From assembly GCF_043641665.1 (NCBI RefSeq), contig NC_092198.1, positions 11,359,001-11,423,000 on the forward strand: a stretch of 64,000 bases of DNA, written 5' to 3'. The stretch is from Enoplosus armatus (taxonomy: Eukaryota; Chordata; Actinopteri; Centrarchiformes; Enoplosidae). Below, in pieces: positions 53,650-64,000 of this stretch; position 1 is the stretch's first letter, and the number at the start of each line of letters is the position of its first letter. The position numbers and the translations under genes were made by a program. Under the pieces are notes generated by a model, which saw only the letters and a list, made by a program, of their open reading frames with translations, was not told the DNA's origin and ran no database searches.

Positions 53650-56500
53650 CTTTGATTAGACTGTGATGGCTCCTCTGAGAGACACATGTCAAGTCACCAA
53701 ATATCCTGATTCTTTCCTGTATCACACCTCAGCTTCCCCTCACCTGTCAGAGGTGTCAGGCTCTGCCACGGTGTGCTGCGTCCATCGTAAAACTTACAGA
53801 AAACAGCTAACAACTGGTCTGACACCTGATTTTACTCACATGGTGCTGCAAATCAAGGAAAAGTCTGCAACATCTAGAAGACTCCTTGTCACCTTGACAT
53901 GGCCATTTGTTGATGTCAAATATTAACCTTCTACATTAACCAACAAAAAAGAAAAGCTACCCACAAATAGCAGATATTTGAAAAGGAGCACTATGACCAA
54001 AAACACTTTCTTTTACCACAGCAAAGACCAACCTTACTCCTTGTCCCTGAAGCTGCCCTTTTCCTCTCATTAAAAGCCAAAACTCATCTCAAACTGTCCC
54101 TCAGCTTCCTGAGAACCATTCCCCGACTTCATCCTGCCCCTCTCCTCTCTGCACCTCAGCTATCCTGCGATCAACCATCCTCCTCCGTATCTGGCCCGGT
54201 GGATTGTGCCCACTACAGGCCTTGCAGATCGGCCTTTTCTATCCCGCCAGGAGCACCCCCCTCCAAAGCGGCCTCCCACCTGTTGGTGTCCTTTAGAAGC
54301 CCGGGCCTCTCCTGCGCCTCCTGTCCGGCCCAATCAGGGCCCTGACAGGGGGGAGCCAGCCTGTGAAATCACACCTCTCAGCTGTTCACACTGGGCTCGA
54401 GACACCCTACACCCCTGCCGTTCCTCTGTTCAGCCCCCACCCCACCCTGCCTGTATTTTACACCGAATGTCAATGGCTCCTTTTTGGAGAAAAAAAAAAT
54501 AAATGGAGAAAGAGAGGGATACAGAGAAACAAGGAAGCAACTGCACGCTGGGCGTGTTTTATTGGGTTTGGGGGTACAGTCAGAACAGCAGTTCCAGCGG
54601 GCCACGAGTCACAGCTGAAGCCAAGGTTGAGTTTCATCCCAGTTTGGTTTCTGCACTTCGCTTTAGCTTCATTGTATCATTTACAGTATAGGAAAAAGTG
54701 ACGTTCACAAGCATTCAGTAGCCTCCGACACAAGCCATCTTTTATGTGATGACATGACGTCTTGAGATGATTACCTTTGGGAGGGATAGCCACAAAACAA
54801 AACCCTTCTGCTTCACAGGCAACCAAACGCGGCAAACCCTTTGATAAATTGTAATGTAAACCTCTGTTAATGGAGCACAGTCAATGATATGTGAGGAGTG
54901 TGAATAAGTTATATGGGTGTTCTTCGGGCGCCATAAAAACAAGCAATAAATTCTCCAGTGGCCACAAGGTGACCATCCTGCCGCCATGACACTTACAAAA
55001 CAACACTGAATGTAACATAAGCTGCATTTGTGGGGAGGGAAAAATATAGAGGAATTGTTGAAAATCTAAAAAATAAATGTAAATAAAGAATCAGCTAAAA
55101 GAGTAAGTTACCAATTGAAGTGTTGCAACAATTTCTCATCAGCCACCATCAACCATTTAGCCAGTGAGTATCACATTTGCTTCATCATCCTCGCTGTTAT
55201 TATCTTGCAAGTAATCATATAGAATTGAATATAGAAATGTTTTGGAGCATCTGAATGACCACAGAGTGACCAATACTGTGGAGGCAAACGGGGCTTGAGC
55301 TCAGAGGTTCATTTTCCTCTGCTGCAAGCACAAGCCGCTCCACTAAGGTCAACACCTGTGTTCTAAAATCAGCGCTGGGGTTGGGTGTGATAGGAACCCG
55401 GGCCTCATTCACAGAAAGCTCGAGCTCAGAGAGGGGGGCTTATATTGAAACCTAATAGTCTCGCTATTTTCGAAGCACTCGCCGTCCACAAATAGCCACC
55501 CCATCGCATGTTTGTAGCTCCCGTTTTCTCTCCGCCACAGGATGTTGTCTAAATTCGACAGTTGTTCAATATTTCCCATGGCCCCGAGCCAGGGTGTATC
55601 ACAAATGCAACATTTCCACTAATGACAGCTATGCGCCCAGGCCCTTGCCAGATATATCTGGGTGCTAGGAATATCAGATAGCTTTTGTTGTTTGAGTGGA
55701 TTCTTGGTCGCTCACACCGGACACAATGGTTAGGACACAAATCATAATCCTGCTGTTCCTCTTAACGGGACAGCTGATCACTGTCACATACTGGCTCCTG
55801 AGCCAACAGACAGATCAGCCACCCATCTAATCATCTGTTTCTCTTTCATCATGTGTCACGCATCATGCAAAAGATCTCGTCTTACTCTTAGATTTTTTTT
55901 CATCTGTCAGCTCCCTCTTCTGTTTTATTTATTTGAGTTCCAATCATCAGTCTCGTGATCATTTATAGATCTAATGAATCCCATAAGAACATGCTTATCT
56001 GATGTATGAGTGGGATTCAAGATTTCAGATTTCACTCCTTTACAAGTTCATCGAATCGTTTTTTTTTAAGAACAATTAAGCCAAAATGGGAAGAAGGCAG
56101 CGCTGGAGCTCAGCGGTTGTGTTGCATGTTTTCTACAAATTGGGTCAGTGAGGTTATTTTTAACCCATGTTCGCATACCGGGGCCCCCGTTTGCTAATCA
56201 CTTTGTTCCCCTCTGTCATGCCCATCTACCCTGTTGCCAATGTCCCTCTGCTTCTGGGGAGGTCACAACACACTTTTCTTGGCAGGAGGAAATTATTTCC
56301 CTGGGGACAGCAGGTACCCTCACCCCAGAGCAGTTTCTTCAAAAGAGGATAGCATGGATTTCTATTGGTATAAATAAACTGGCAGCTGACGCCAGACCAG
56401 GTCCAGAGCAGGCACAGGATGGGACAACCTCTTGGATTAACCCCCTGTGCCTTGGAGGAAACTCTCTGCAGGTGGTGGAGAGCTAACCTGACATATCACT
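53650..56500. other. GC-rich, repeat-poor non-coding blocks; possible regulatory DNA
   Basis: The stretches at 54160-54460 and 55430-55840 (and 52260-52540 to the left) are GC-richer than the surroundings and free of repeats I recognise. They contain TGACAG, CCAATCA and palindromic motifs. No convincing long exon was found on either strand. They look like conserved non-coding elements, but conservation cannot be judged from one sequence. Confidence 0.3.
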
Positions 56501-56618
56501 TGACTTAAATTTGACTTTAAACTCCTTTTACAAAACAGCTCCCGTCTGATTGGATGTTTCTTCTGGATTGTTCTGTACAAGTACGACTGGAAAATATGTT
56601 TTGAGATGTCAGAGAGTT

Positions 56619-56702
56619 AGAATCAGAATCAGAATCAGAATCAGAAACTGTTTATTGCCAAGTAACATACATTTCAAGGAATTTGCCGTGGTCTGAAGGT
56701 GC
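56619..56702. mobile_element. Tail fragment of an interspersed repeat with (AATCAG)n
   Basis: Four to five copies of AATCAG are followed by AAACTGTTTATTGCCAAGTA and TTCAAGGAATTTG. This combination resembles the end of an interspersed family I recall as common in percomorph fishes. Only the tail is present. Confidence 0.55.
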
Positions 56703-58770
56703 TATTGTTTTGACAACAAATATGTAGAATATAAAAGGTAAAATAAGAATAAAATAAATAAAGAAAGTACGTTTTAACAATAAATAAAGATGACAAAATG
56801 TGTGCAAGATGCTGTAGGTTATAAGGTATTATGTGTATTTGTTTAAATGAGAAAACACCTTGTAGACGTGAACTGCTTGATCCTGACAAAGACAAGACAG
56901 TGCCATGCTGCTGACTCATTACGTGGTCTGACATTAATGCCACTCTCTGTCCTTCCCTGGGCACACCAGTTGCCAGGGCTGAGGTTGACACAGCTGTTGC
57001 AGGGAGCCTGGTCCCGTGTGGTGGAGCAATGGAGCAGAAAGGTCGAAGGTCATCGGCATTTAGGCTAAAAGAGAGAACAGGTGACGGAGAGGTGACTGCA
57101 ACTCGCTCCCGTGATTCACAGAGGGAACAGAAGGATTTAGACGGATGCTTTGAGATCATTAGATTTGAGAATGAAGGAAAACTACTTATTCTCATAGCAC
57201 AGTGCAGAGCCTGTAACTAAGAGGCTCTATTTAGTAGTTAAGTTACAATTTAACACACAATTCTAGGTTGTTTTCACCAAAATACAATGTGAAAACTTAA
57301 GATAGTTGAATGAATTACTGTCTGGTGGTTACTGAAGACAAATCAGAACAGGTGTTAAATCACCATAGTGGTAACATCAAGGGATTAATGACTGCTGGAG
57401 GCCATGTAGTTAAACAAAAGGTTTAACTACCCTTGATAACATTTAGGTTTCATTCATATAGATTTCTTGAAATATGGCACCCTAATCACTCTCTGGTCTG
57501 TTACTAAAGCCCCAAAAGGTGCGATGACAGGAAACACATCCCTGACTTTTCTCACCAACCAAACAATTAGGACATAAAAGGGTTCTGGGTGTGACACTGG
57601 GGCCTGTGTCCCCTTTTAAATGGCCCTGTTGGTAATGTCCAGGCGTCCTCTGGGTGACCTGGTGACAGGTGAGCTGCAATGTGGTGGATCAATGCACACC
57701 AGAGTGTACAGGTCAAACCAGAGTATGTATCATTTTCTCACAAATTAGGTAAAAATCTGTTTAAAATGTATGTTGTGAAGCCCTGTTATAGTCCAGCATG
57801 GGAGGATGTTTTAAGTGTCATAATGAATCATGTTTGTTTGTAAAACTCTTTATTGAAATAACATTCTCAAAGGGCTTCACAGGCCCACAAGCGAGGACAA
57901 CAGCTTAAATTTACAATTCTAACATCATTTTAATGTATTGGGATTGAGAATTTTATTTAAAACACTGGCAGTTTGTTCATAAATGCTTTGCATCAGAGTG
58001 GACTTTATCATCATCATACATAAGACATAATGATTGACTAGTTTCATTGCAAACAAAGGCAGAAAGGACAGAATATAATTTATAGCATACACAAACCTGT
58101 GTATCAGTGTACCAGTATATTAATAGTGTAGAATAATATGGATACAGCCATATAAAGAGGTATATAAGCGATAAAAATAATTTAGTAGAGGATTATATAT
58201 AAGACTATATGATAACGTTTTACTTCACACATCTGTCATTTCCTAATAATTTCCTAGAAAGTTTCCTGAAAATAATTATTCAGTTTGGCACTAATTATGA
58301 TGAAAATTAGTCGCGTTTTGTTAGGTGTGTTGACTTTTCCAGAGGAATCTCTTTGATAGAACTATTCCATTAAAACCCCTCGTTCTATTGTCTGTTGGTT
58401 GGTGGCAATATGTAGTTTGGGTTGTGCAAGAACCCTTGCCTATGGTACCTTGTGTACAACGATTTTCATGTGATAAACTCAATAAAATGTTGATCACAAA
58501 AAAACTCCCCACGTAAATATTAATTCATTTATGATTGAAAACGTTTTTCTTCATTTGTGTTCGTAGTAATTTGTAATTTGATGCATGTTCAGTTTTTCAG
58601 GAAGTTAAAGGAAACTATGAGCAGTAAGATAAAGTGTTACCCAAATACAGTAGATTTGTATACAGGCTCACTTACTGTAAGTACATACAGTACATGTACA
58701 ATGTAGTAAACCCACAGACACAGTGGGCTATATTAGACACTCTCTTCTCTTATATCCAGGCCTCAACTCC
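56703..58770. other. Intergenic, nothing recognised
   Basis: AT-rich unique sequence. An AATAAA followed by an A-run near 58480-58503 may be the end of a small retroposed fragment; I cannot identify it. Confidence 0.5.
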
Positions 58771-58777
58771 ACCGGCT

Positions 58778-58885
58778 AGTTAAAGGATAGGTTCACATTT
58801 TTTTAAGTCTATCTTCTAGTCTAGTCTATTGACATTGCTCATGTGTATTTTGAAATAGGTTTGGTTGCTGTAATCATTCCTCAAA
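58778..58885. mobile_element. Truncated interspersed repeat
   Basis: AAAGGATAGGTTCACATTTT through GGTTGCTGTAATCATTCCTC resembles the start of a short non-coding repeat I recall as frequent in percomorph genomes. It is truncated on the right. Confidence 0.5.
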
Positions 58886-59033
58886 ACTCAAAGGTTTGTC
58901 TGCCATCACAGGAAAAGGTTCTCCCTGGTGCTATTTGGAGTAGGAGTAGCCTACGGACATCCAAGTGCCTGTGGGGGTCGTCAGTCAGCTGCCCGACTCC
59001 CCACCAAAAGGGAAAACGACAACTGCAGGAGAG

Positions 59034-59074
59034 GCAGCAGCAACAGCAGCAGCAGCAGTCAGCAGCAGCAACAG
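59034..59074. repeat. Short CAG-rich trinucleotide tract
   Basis: Interrupted CAG/CAA repeats produce Gln, Ala or Ser runs in three frames. No flanking gene structure supports translation. Confidence 0.8.
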
Positions 59075-59715
59075 CGACACCGAGATAAAACAGAGATGGG
59101 GTTTATGGGGGGCAGAGAGCGGGGTGGGGGTAACTGAATCAGCCGCCCAGCTGAGGATGTTTGAAGCAAGAGTCAGCAGTGATCAACGGTGGTCTCTGTT
59201 CTGTCCAACATGTCTGTTTTCCATCCTGAAACATGGTTGTAGTCTGTTTTGAGCTCCCAGATATACTCAGTGATTTGCTCCCCCTTCCTTAATCTACAGA
59301 GATACTTCGTAGATGCATCATCGAAAGAGAAAGAAGGCACCAAAGAAGAATTCTGAGTTCCTGAATATGTTTTGCTTCAGAAAATGTTTAGATCCCATTG
59401 AATACTGGTGCCATGTGAGTCCTAAACACAGAAAACTCCTTTGGCTCTTCAGGGATGAAGGAGGTGGAGAACGTTTTCTCTCTGTGCTCCAACATTTCCA
59501 AATAACATGGAGACTCAGATGAATTTGATTTCATCCCGGTGCATTTGTTAAATATTGGGAATATTATTATCTGGACTTTTCTACATGAAGATAAAAGACA
59601 ATACTACTGTGGCTCAGGTGTCCGTGTTTTACACTCCAGAGCAGTTTTGTCGGGGTGATGACGGACAGCATTTGTTGATATTTTGAGAACAGTTAAAGAA
59701 AACAGCTTCCTATAT
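59075..59715. other. Intergenic, nothing recognised
   Basis: Unique sequence with no coding exon or repeat that I recognise. Confidence 0.5.
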
Positions 59716-59720
59716 AAGCT

Positions 59721-60117
59721 TTTATTGACTCAAGATCATAATTACATGGTTTGGAGTACAAACAACAATAATGTCAAAAAGACGGCACCCAGCAGGAAGG
59801 AGGTGCCACAGAGATGAGACAAGAGAACACCTAACTTAGATGTAAGCTTACAGTGGGGTGTCCACAGACCTCATCATGCATAGTTTTTATTGGAACTGCA
59901 TTCTGCCGAAATAATAATGCACAAACACTTCAAAAACATCTCTTGAACCACACAGACAGTGACAGGTTTTAACTGACTCTAGTTCCCTCTGAATAATCTG
60001 TGTTGATGAGTCAGAACATTTCTAAAGTAAAACATGATATGATCAAGACTACATCATATCTTGTCCTTCGATGTTCTTGTTTTTATCTCCACCGCTCTTT
60101 TGCACGTCTTCAGTCAA
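59721..60117 (-). other. Candidate 3'-terminal exon of an unidentified minus-strand gene
   Basis: On the minus strand a good acceptor (TTCTCTTCTCTGAACCCACACAG) precedes an exon starting at 60117 that is open in phase 0: LTEDVQKSGGDKNKNIEGQ, then DMM and TAG at 60051-60049. Minus-strand AATAAA signals follow at 59891-59886 and 59726-59721. Acceptor, hydrophilic C-terminal-like peptide, stop and poly(A) signals in order look like a real last exon. I do not recognise the peptide. A possible upstream exon ends at a donor near 61231. The gene would lie between here and nme6 or enclose nme6. Confidence 0.35.
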
Positions 60118-60352
60118 CTGTGTGGGTTCAGAGAAGAGAATGAGTCAGTGAATAACTGCAGTCATAATCTTTACCTGCACCCCTTGTCGACCTCTGTCAA
60201 TCGGTCCAAACATACAAGCTAAAACATTTCGTTTTGATTTTACTTTTCAACAGAACTTTATTAACAAACCATTAACTTCATAACCCATTTCTCTTCCCTC
60301 ATCGGTCATCTTGTTTATCAAAGTATCCAAGACCATACATAATAATCAAAGT

Positions 60353-61128
60353 ATAATTTTGAGGTACTTGTACTTTATGTGAGTATTTCTATTTTATACT
60401 ACTTGATACTTCTACTCCACTACAATTCAGAGGGAAATGTACTTATTCCACTACATATATCTGACAGGTTTAGTTACTAGTTACCTTTCAGATTCAAATT
60501 TTACATAAAAAGCTTATAAAATAAATTAGTTGTAGATTAAATCAGTGGTTTCCAACCAAAACTGTATCTAGTTGGAGCTATTTGTCATGTTGTGAGTCGT
60601 GAGCAGTTCCACCAAAGAGACGTTTTAAACCTCTCACATGTTTTCATTTAAATAAATGTTCAAATTAAAAAAGTAAAAATCTACAGTTAGAGAAAAGTCC
60701 AAAAACTGAAAACGGATTTGTGTAGCAGAACATTACATTTTCTTCTGTCCTCTTCCATTAATCATCTCATGAACCCTCATATTTATTTTGTGACCCTTCG
60801 GAGGGGCCTGACCCCTAGGTTGGGAACCGCTGGACTAAACTACCTAATTGCATATAAAGTCATTAAAACGAACCCTTGACCAGCTACAACAGCAAAACGC
60901 TACTTACACATTGATGCATCAGTCTTAATACGTAATCTTTTACATATTACGTTTCTACAAAATGAGTACTTTTACTTACTTATATTTGAAGTAAATTTAG
61001 ATGACAATACTTCTGTACTTTTTCTGAAGTAGTGCAGTAGTGTTTACTACTTTTACTTGTAATGGAATGTTTTAAATTGTTGTATTGGTACTTTTACTTA
61101 AAGGATCTGAGTACTTCTTCGACCACTG
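60353..61128. mobile_element. Degenerate DNA-transposon-like element, split by a younger insertion
   Basis: The left part (GTACTTGTACTTTATGTGAG, CTTCTACTCCACTACAATTC) and the right end (AAAGGATCTGAGTACTTC then TTCGACCACTG) match a non-coding element I recall as abundant in percomorph fishes, whose termini read CAGTGGTGGA-like. The left terminus is eroded. The element is interrupted by the insertion at 60543-60832. Confidence 0.65.
60543..60832. mobile_element. Nested hAT-type MITE with inverted termini and target duplication
   Basis: The termini are CAGTGGTTTCCAACC (60543-60557) and, inverted, GGTTGGGAACCGCTG (60818-60832). They are flanked by GATTAAAT (60535-60542) and GACTAAAC (60833-60840), an 8-bp direct repeat with two differences, which is the target-site length of hAT elements. 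It has no coding capacity. Confidence 0.8.
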
Positions 61129-62330
61129 ATAATAATTGTATAATACATAATGATACAATACTTAGTCCAAGGTTTGTATATACTGTAGGTACATAGGTTT
61201 TTATGCTATATCCTCAGAAATTAGCTTCATTCAACCCCTCACCCACACAACACCTCCTCTCGTCCTCTCCATCCCCCTCATGGGTGGTAACAGCTGTGGT
61301 GTCACCCCAAGTCACATGACATGGGCAGGTGGGAGAAACCTATGTGGGACATCCATCCCCCCTTTCTTCCCTCCTATTCTCTCTCTCTGAATGTCAAACC
61401 TCACATACACACACATAACCTCCTCTTCTCAAGGGTGTGGCCATTTTGCATTGCTGGAATGTGCTCCGTGTTTGTAACTCATACTGTACGTCTGATCTCC
61501 CACATTGATGAAATTCCACAGACAAAAATCTCCCGAGCTCCAATCTCTGCTTGTAGCTGTCGTGTCAGCTACTAGAGAGCATCTATTCATTAATGGCCAT
61601 TTAGCAAAAATAGCAAAAATAAAGAACCATAATCAGTCTTTTTGACAGACGATAAAAGCATTTTAGTTTATTTTTATTTGTCATCAGTCCCATGGCAAAG
61701 GTGACACTGTTATTCAACATGAGGATTGAAATTGTGCAAGGCACTGAATCCCATTTGGCTCCAATAGAGCTGCTTTGTAGTGACCTGTTCCCTGTAAGAC
61801 AGGGAAACCAGAACCAGAATATGCTCATCTTTTTATTTCCAGTGTAAAGACAGTATAAGCTAAAGGGTTTTGGACCAAACCTCACACGTTTATTGGTGTA
61901 GTTAATATAAGTGCATCAACCTGGTGAGCCAACTCAATATCTGATTATATCATGATAAACATAAAGTTATTAACACAACAGGTTCTTCTAATCACAGAGG
62001 CTCAAAAGTTAAAATACTACGTGTCCGAGTTTAAGACATTTTTTTTTTATCTAAACAAATATTAACTGAGCTGTGGAATACTCCTAAGGTTTGTTAGGAG
62101 TTTTTATTTGGTGTCACTGTAGCGGTGGGAACACGATGTGCTGGTTCAGTTTCTGGGGACTGTATTTACGGACGGACTGACCGATGCGAGGAGTCATTCA
62201 GCGAATATTCGCATTATAACGTTAAAATCACGTTAATATTTCAGTAAATAGTTACATAAACCAAATGAAAATTACTTGTTCTTGTACACACGGAGTGGAG
62301 ACTTAATATTAAAGTAACCAGTTTATATTT
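61129..62330. other. Spacer upstream of nme6
   Basis: A donor-like sequence lies near 61231 on the minus strand (see the candidate terminal exon at 59721-60117). Otherwise nothing was recognised. Confidence 0.45.
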
Positions 62331-62410
62331 GCGACAGTATGGCGGCGCCCGTTGCTGCTCTGTCCTCTTCAGACTGAAGTATTTTCGAAAGCAATCACAA
62401 CAGGGAGGTT
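62331..62410 (+). promoter_or_regulatory. nme6: nme6 promoter region and 5' leader with uORF
   Basis: A GTATGGCGGCGCC motif at 62338 resembles a YY1-type initiator and starts a 12-codon uORF ending TGA at about 62378. It probably belongs to a non-coding first exon. The donor was not resolved, with GGGAG then GTTGGT near 62408 as a candidate. Confidence 0.45.
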
Positions 62411-62652
62411 GGTATTGTAACGTTAACTAAGGCGGAAGGAAATAGTCATGAGCTTGAACAGTATAGTTACTTCAGTAGCAAAGGTCGCATATTTTCTGCT
62501 TATGTTGTTTATACTAAATTTATTTGGCTTTTTTAGGTTTCATGATAAACAATTAGCTACAGCTGTGTATCAGGAGTTAACTACATGTTCGTAGCTAACA
62601 GCTAATTGTTGCTATACTACATGACAGCCTATGATTTCTGTCTTTTCTGTAG

Positions 62653-64000
62653 ATGTTGCTAACAGCTCGCCGCCTGTCCAGAGTGCTGCAGCTCACCCTG
62701 GCGGTCATTAAACCAGACGCTGTGGCTCATCCGGTGATGTTAGAGGTGAGCTCATACCACCGCACTGTTGGTCTGTGGACTCCATACGTGTTCGTGTGGA
62801 CTACTTTAGCAATTTAAACTACAGCAGGGTGAACTCATTAGGGGTCCAACTTTCAACCTACACACTGGTGTGTGCATTGTATATTGTATTGCAGGGGAAA
62901 TATTATATTAGCTTCCCCCTTCTCAAAATAAATAGATGACACAGACACAGATGATCTGCCAGGACTCTGTAACAACCTTTGTTCTACAAAATATGGACAC
63001 AACAGAAACAGCGAAACATACAGAACCACCAACAGTCCATCTAATACAGATGCTACCCATATTACTGTTATTTGATCAATCAATTTGACCTCACATACTG
63101 AAATACAGTGTAAATAATAATAAATTGAGATTTTACTGTATGTGCCTTACTTAGTTAAGACTGTGGAATAAATTCAACTTTTGATTGCTGAACTTTGTAT
63201 CTTTCTATTCATTTGTCACCTTAGCTTATTGTGAAATACAATAAATCCAAGGAGTGGCTTGTTCATTAATATAGCATAAGCCCGCTACACTCTCACTTTA
63301 ATTCAAACAGTAAAGAAGCTCCATTTGCTGTCTTGATAGATTCTCAAGCCCCAAGGCCTCAAAGGCGTGAAAGCTGTGTCAATCATAAAATATTCCATTA
63401 GCGAAAGGTCCCATTTCAAAGCCACATAAATAGGACCAGTTTATGCCTGGTGTCATCTTAATACAGAGCACAAGAATGACCTTTTGTATCTGAATATTTG
63501 GCTGTAAGTCTCATCCCTCTGGCAGGTCTATTACCAGCAGGTGATATAATAATATTTGAATGTTTGCTCTTCTAGCTTTTTGAAAGAAATCTGTACACAG
63601 TACCCTGTATATACCTTTGATCCAAACATATTTAGATATCGTTTGTTGATTTTCAGTTGCAGTGTGGTACAACAAGGTAAAAAAAAAAACATTTTTCTTT
63701 CAGGCTCTTCATCAGAGAATCCTGGACAACAGCTTTGTGATTGTTAGATGCAAAGACCTCGTGTGGAGGCGACAGGACTCTGAGAGGTTTTATGCTGAAC
63801 ATTCAGGTGTGGACACAACTCATCTGCGTTCAGATTGATTTAAATGAACAAAATTCTTCTGCAGTGACTCCATCTGACCAAGCAAACGAGTCAGCAGTAA
63901 TTTAAAATAGAATTATACTGATAACTTTTTTTTAACTTTTAGCTTTTGTTTTGCTTGTTAGGGCGATTCTTCTACCAAAGACTTGTTGAATTCATGTCAA
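62653..64000 (+). CDS. nme6: Nucleoside diphosphate kinase 6, 5' part (cut by window end)
   Basis: A member of the NDP kinase family; human NME6 (186 aa) is mitochondrial and has been tied to mitochondrial pyrimidine nucleotide supply together with RCC1L. Exons seen: 62653-62745, 63704-63806 and 63962 to the window end; 235 nt, about 78 codons. The start follows directly on an acceptor (TCTTTTCTGTAG). Visible motifs: LQLTLAVIKPDAVAHPVMLE (family KPDA element), FVIVRCKDLVWRRQDSERFY and GRFFYQRLVEFMS. The catalytic histidine and the C-terminus lie beyond the window. A short arginine-containing N-terminus (MLLTARRLSRV) is compatible with mitochondrial import, but that is inference. Confidence 0.96.

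Noticed and set aside
56148..56486. 112-codon plus-strand frame
   Set aside because: No recognisable domain, no matching splice signals and ordinary length for chance in GC-richer DNA.
58843..59252. Three overlapping frames with Gln, Ser and Ala runs
   Set aside because: They reflect the CAG tract and part of an interspersed repeat rather than a gene.
1..64000. tRNA, rRNA, CRISPR, phage or bacterial operon features
   Set aside because: None seen; the whole window has vertebrate gene structure.

Overview
The window is ordinary nuclear DNA of a ray-finned fish, probably a spiny-rayed (percomorph) teleost. Genes have many short exons with GT-AG introns, CA/GT microsatellites are frequent, and several short interspersed elements resemble families I recall as common in percomorph genomes. 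There are no operons, phage, CRISPR arrays, tRNA or rRNA genes that I can see.

Five protein-coding genes can be rebuilt exon by exon, and every join keeps the reading frame. From left to right they are znf513 (+, CDS 7174-13065, 631 aa), snx17 (-, CDS 40573-17828, 15 coding exons, 472 aa), atraid (+, CDS 42025-44121, 7 exons, 233 aa), eif2b4 (-, CDS 50449-45738, 13 exons, 527 aa) and nme6 (+, from 62653, cut by the window end after about 78 codons). znf513 and snx17 converge tail to tail, as do atraid and eif2b4.

Region by region: 1-4.2 kb has no recognised coding sequence but ends in a GC-rich block that looks like a minus-strand first exon. 4.3-5.8 kb is the znf513 upstream region. 5.8-14.8 kb is znf513. 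14.8-15.8 kb is a repeat-derived spacer. 15.8-40.7 kb is snx17, spread over large introns. 40.7-42.0 kb is a spacer with one ambiguous exon-like block. 42-45 kb is atraid, 45.6-50.5 kb is eif2b4. 50.5-62.3 kb has no recognised gene, but holds two sets of minus-strand exon-like signals (51.7-53.8 kb and 59.7-60.1 kb), GC-rich repeat-poor blocks, and a nested pair of DNA-transposon relics. 62.3-64 kb is the start of nme6.

The genes are unrelated housekeeping or regulatory functions rather than one pathway: a C2H2 zinc-finger regulator (znf513), endosomal cargo recycling (snx17), a small EGF-like membrane protein (atraid), the delta subunit of the eIF2 exchange factor (eif2b4) and a nucleoside diphosphate kinase family member (nme6). 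EIF2B4, SNX17 and ZNF513 are also neighbours in human 2p23.3, so the block is old synteny; atraid lying between snx17 and eif2b4, and the orientation of eif2b4, differ from the human order as I recall it. I found no convincing new biological system. The best leads are the unassigned minus-strand exons between eif2b4 and nme6.
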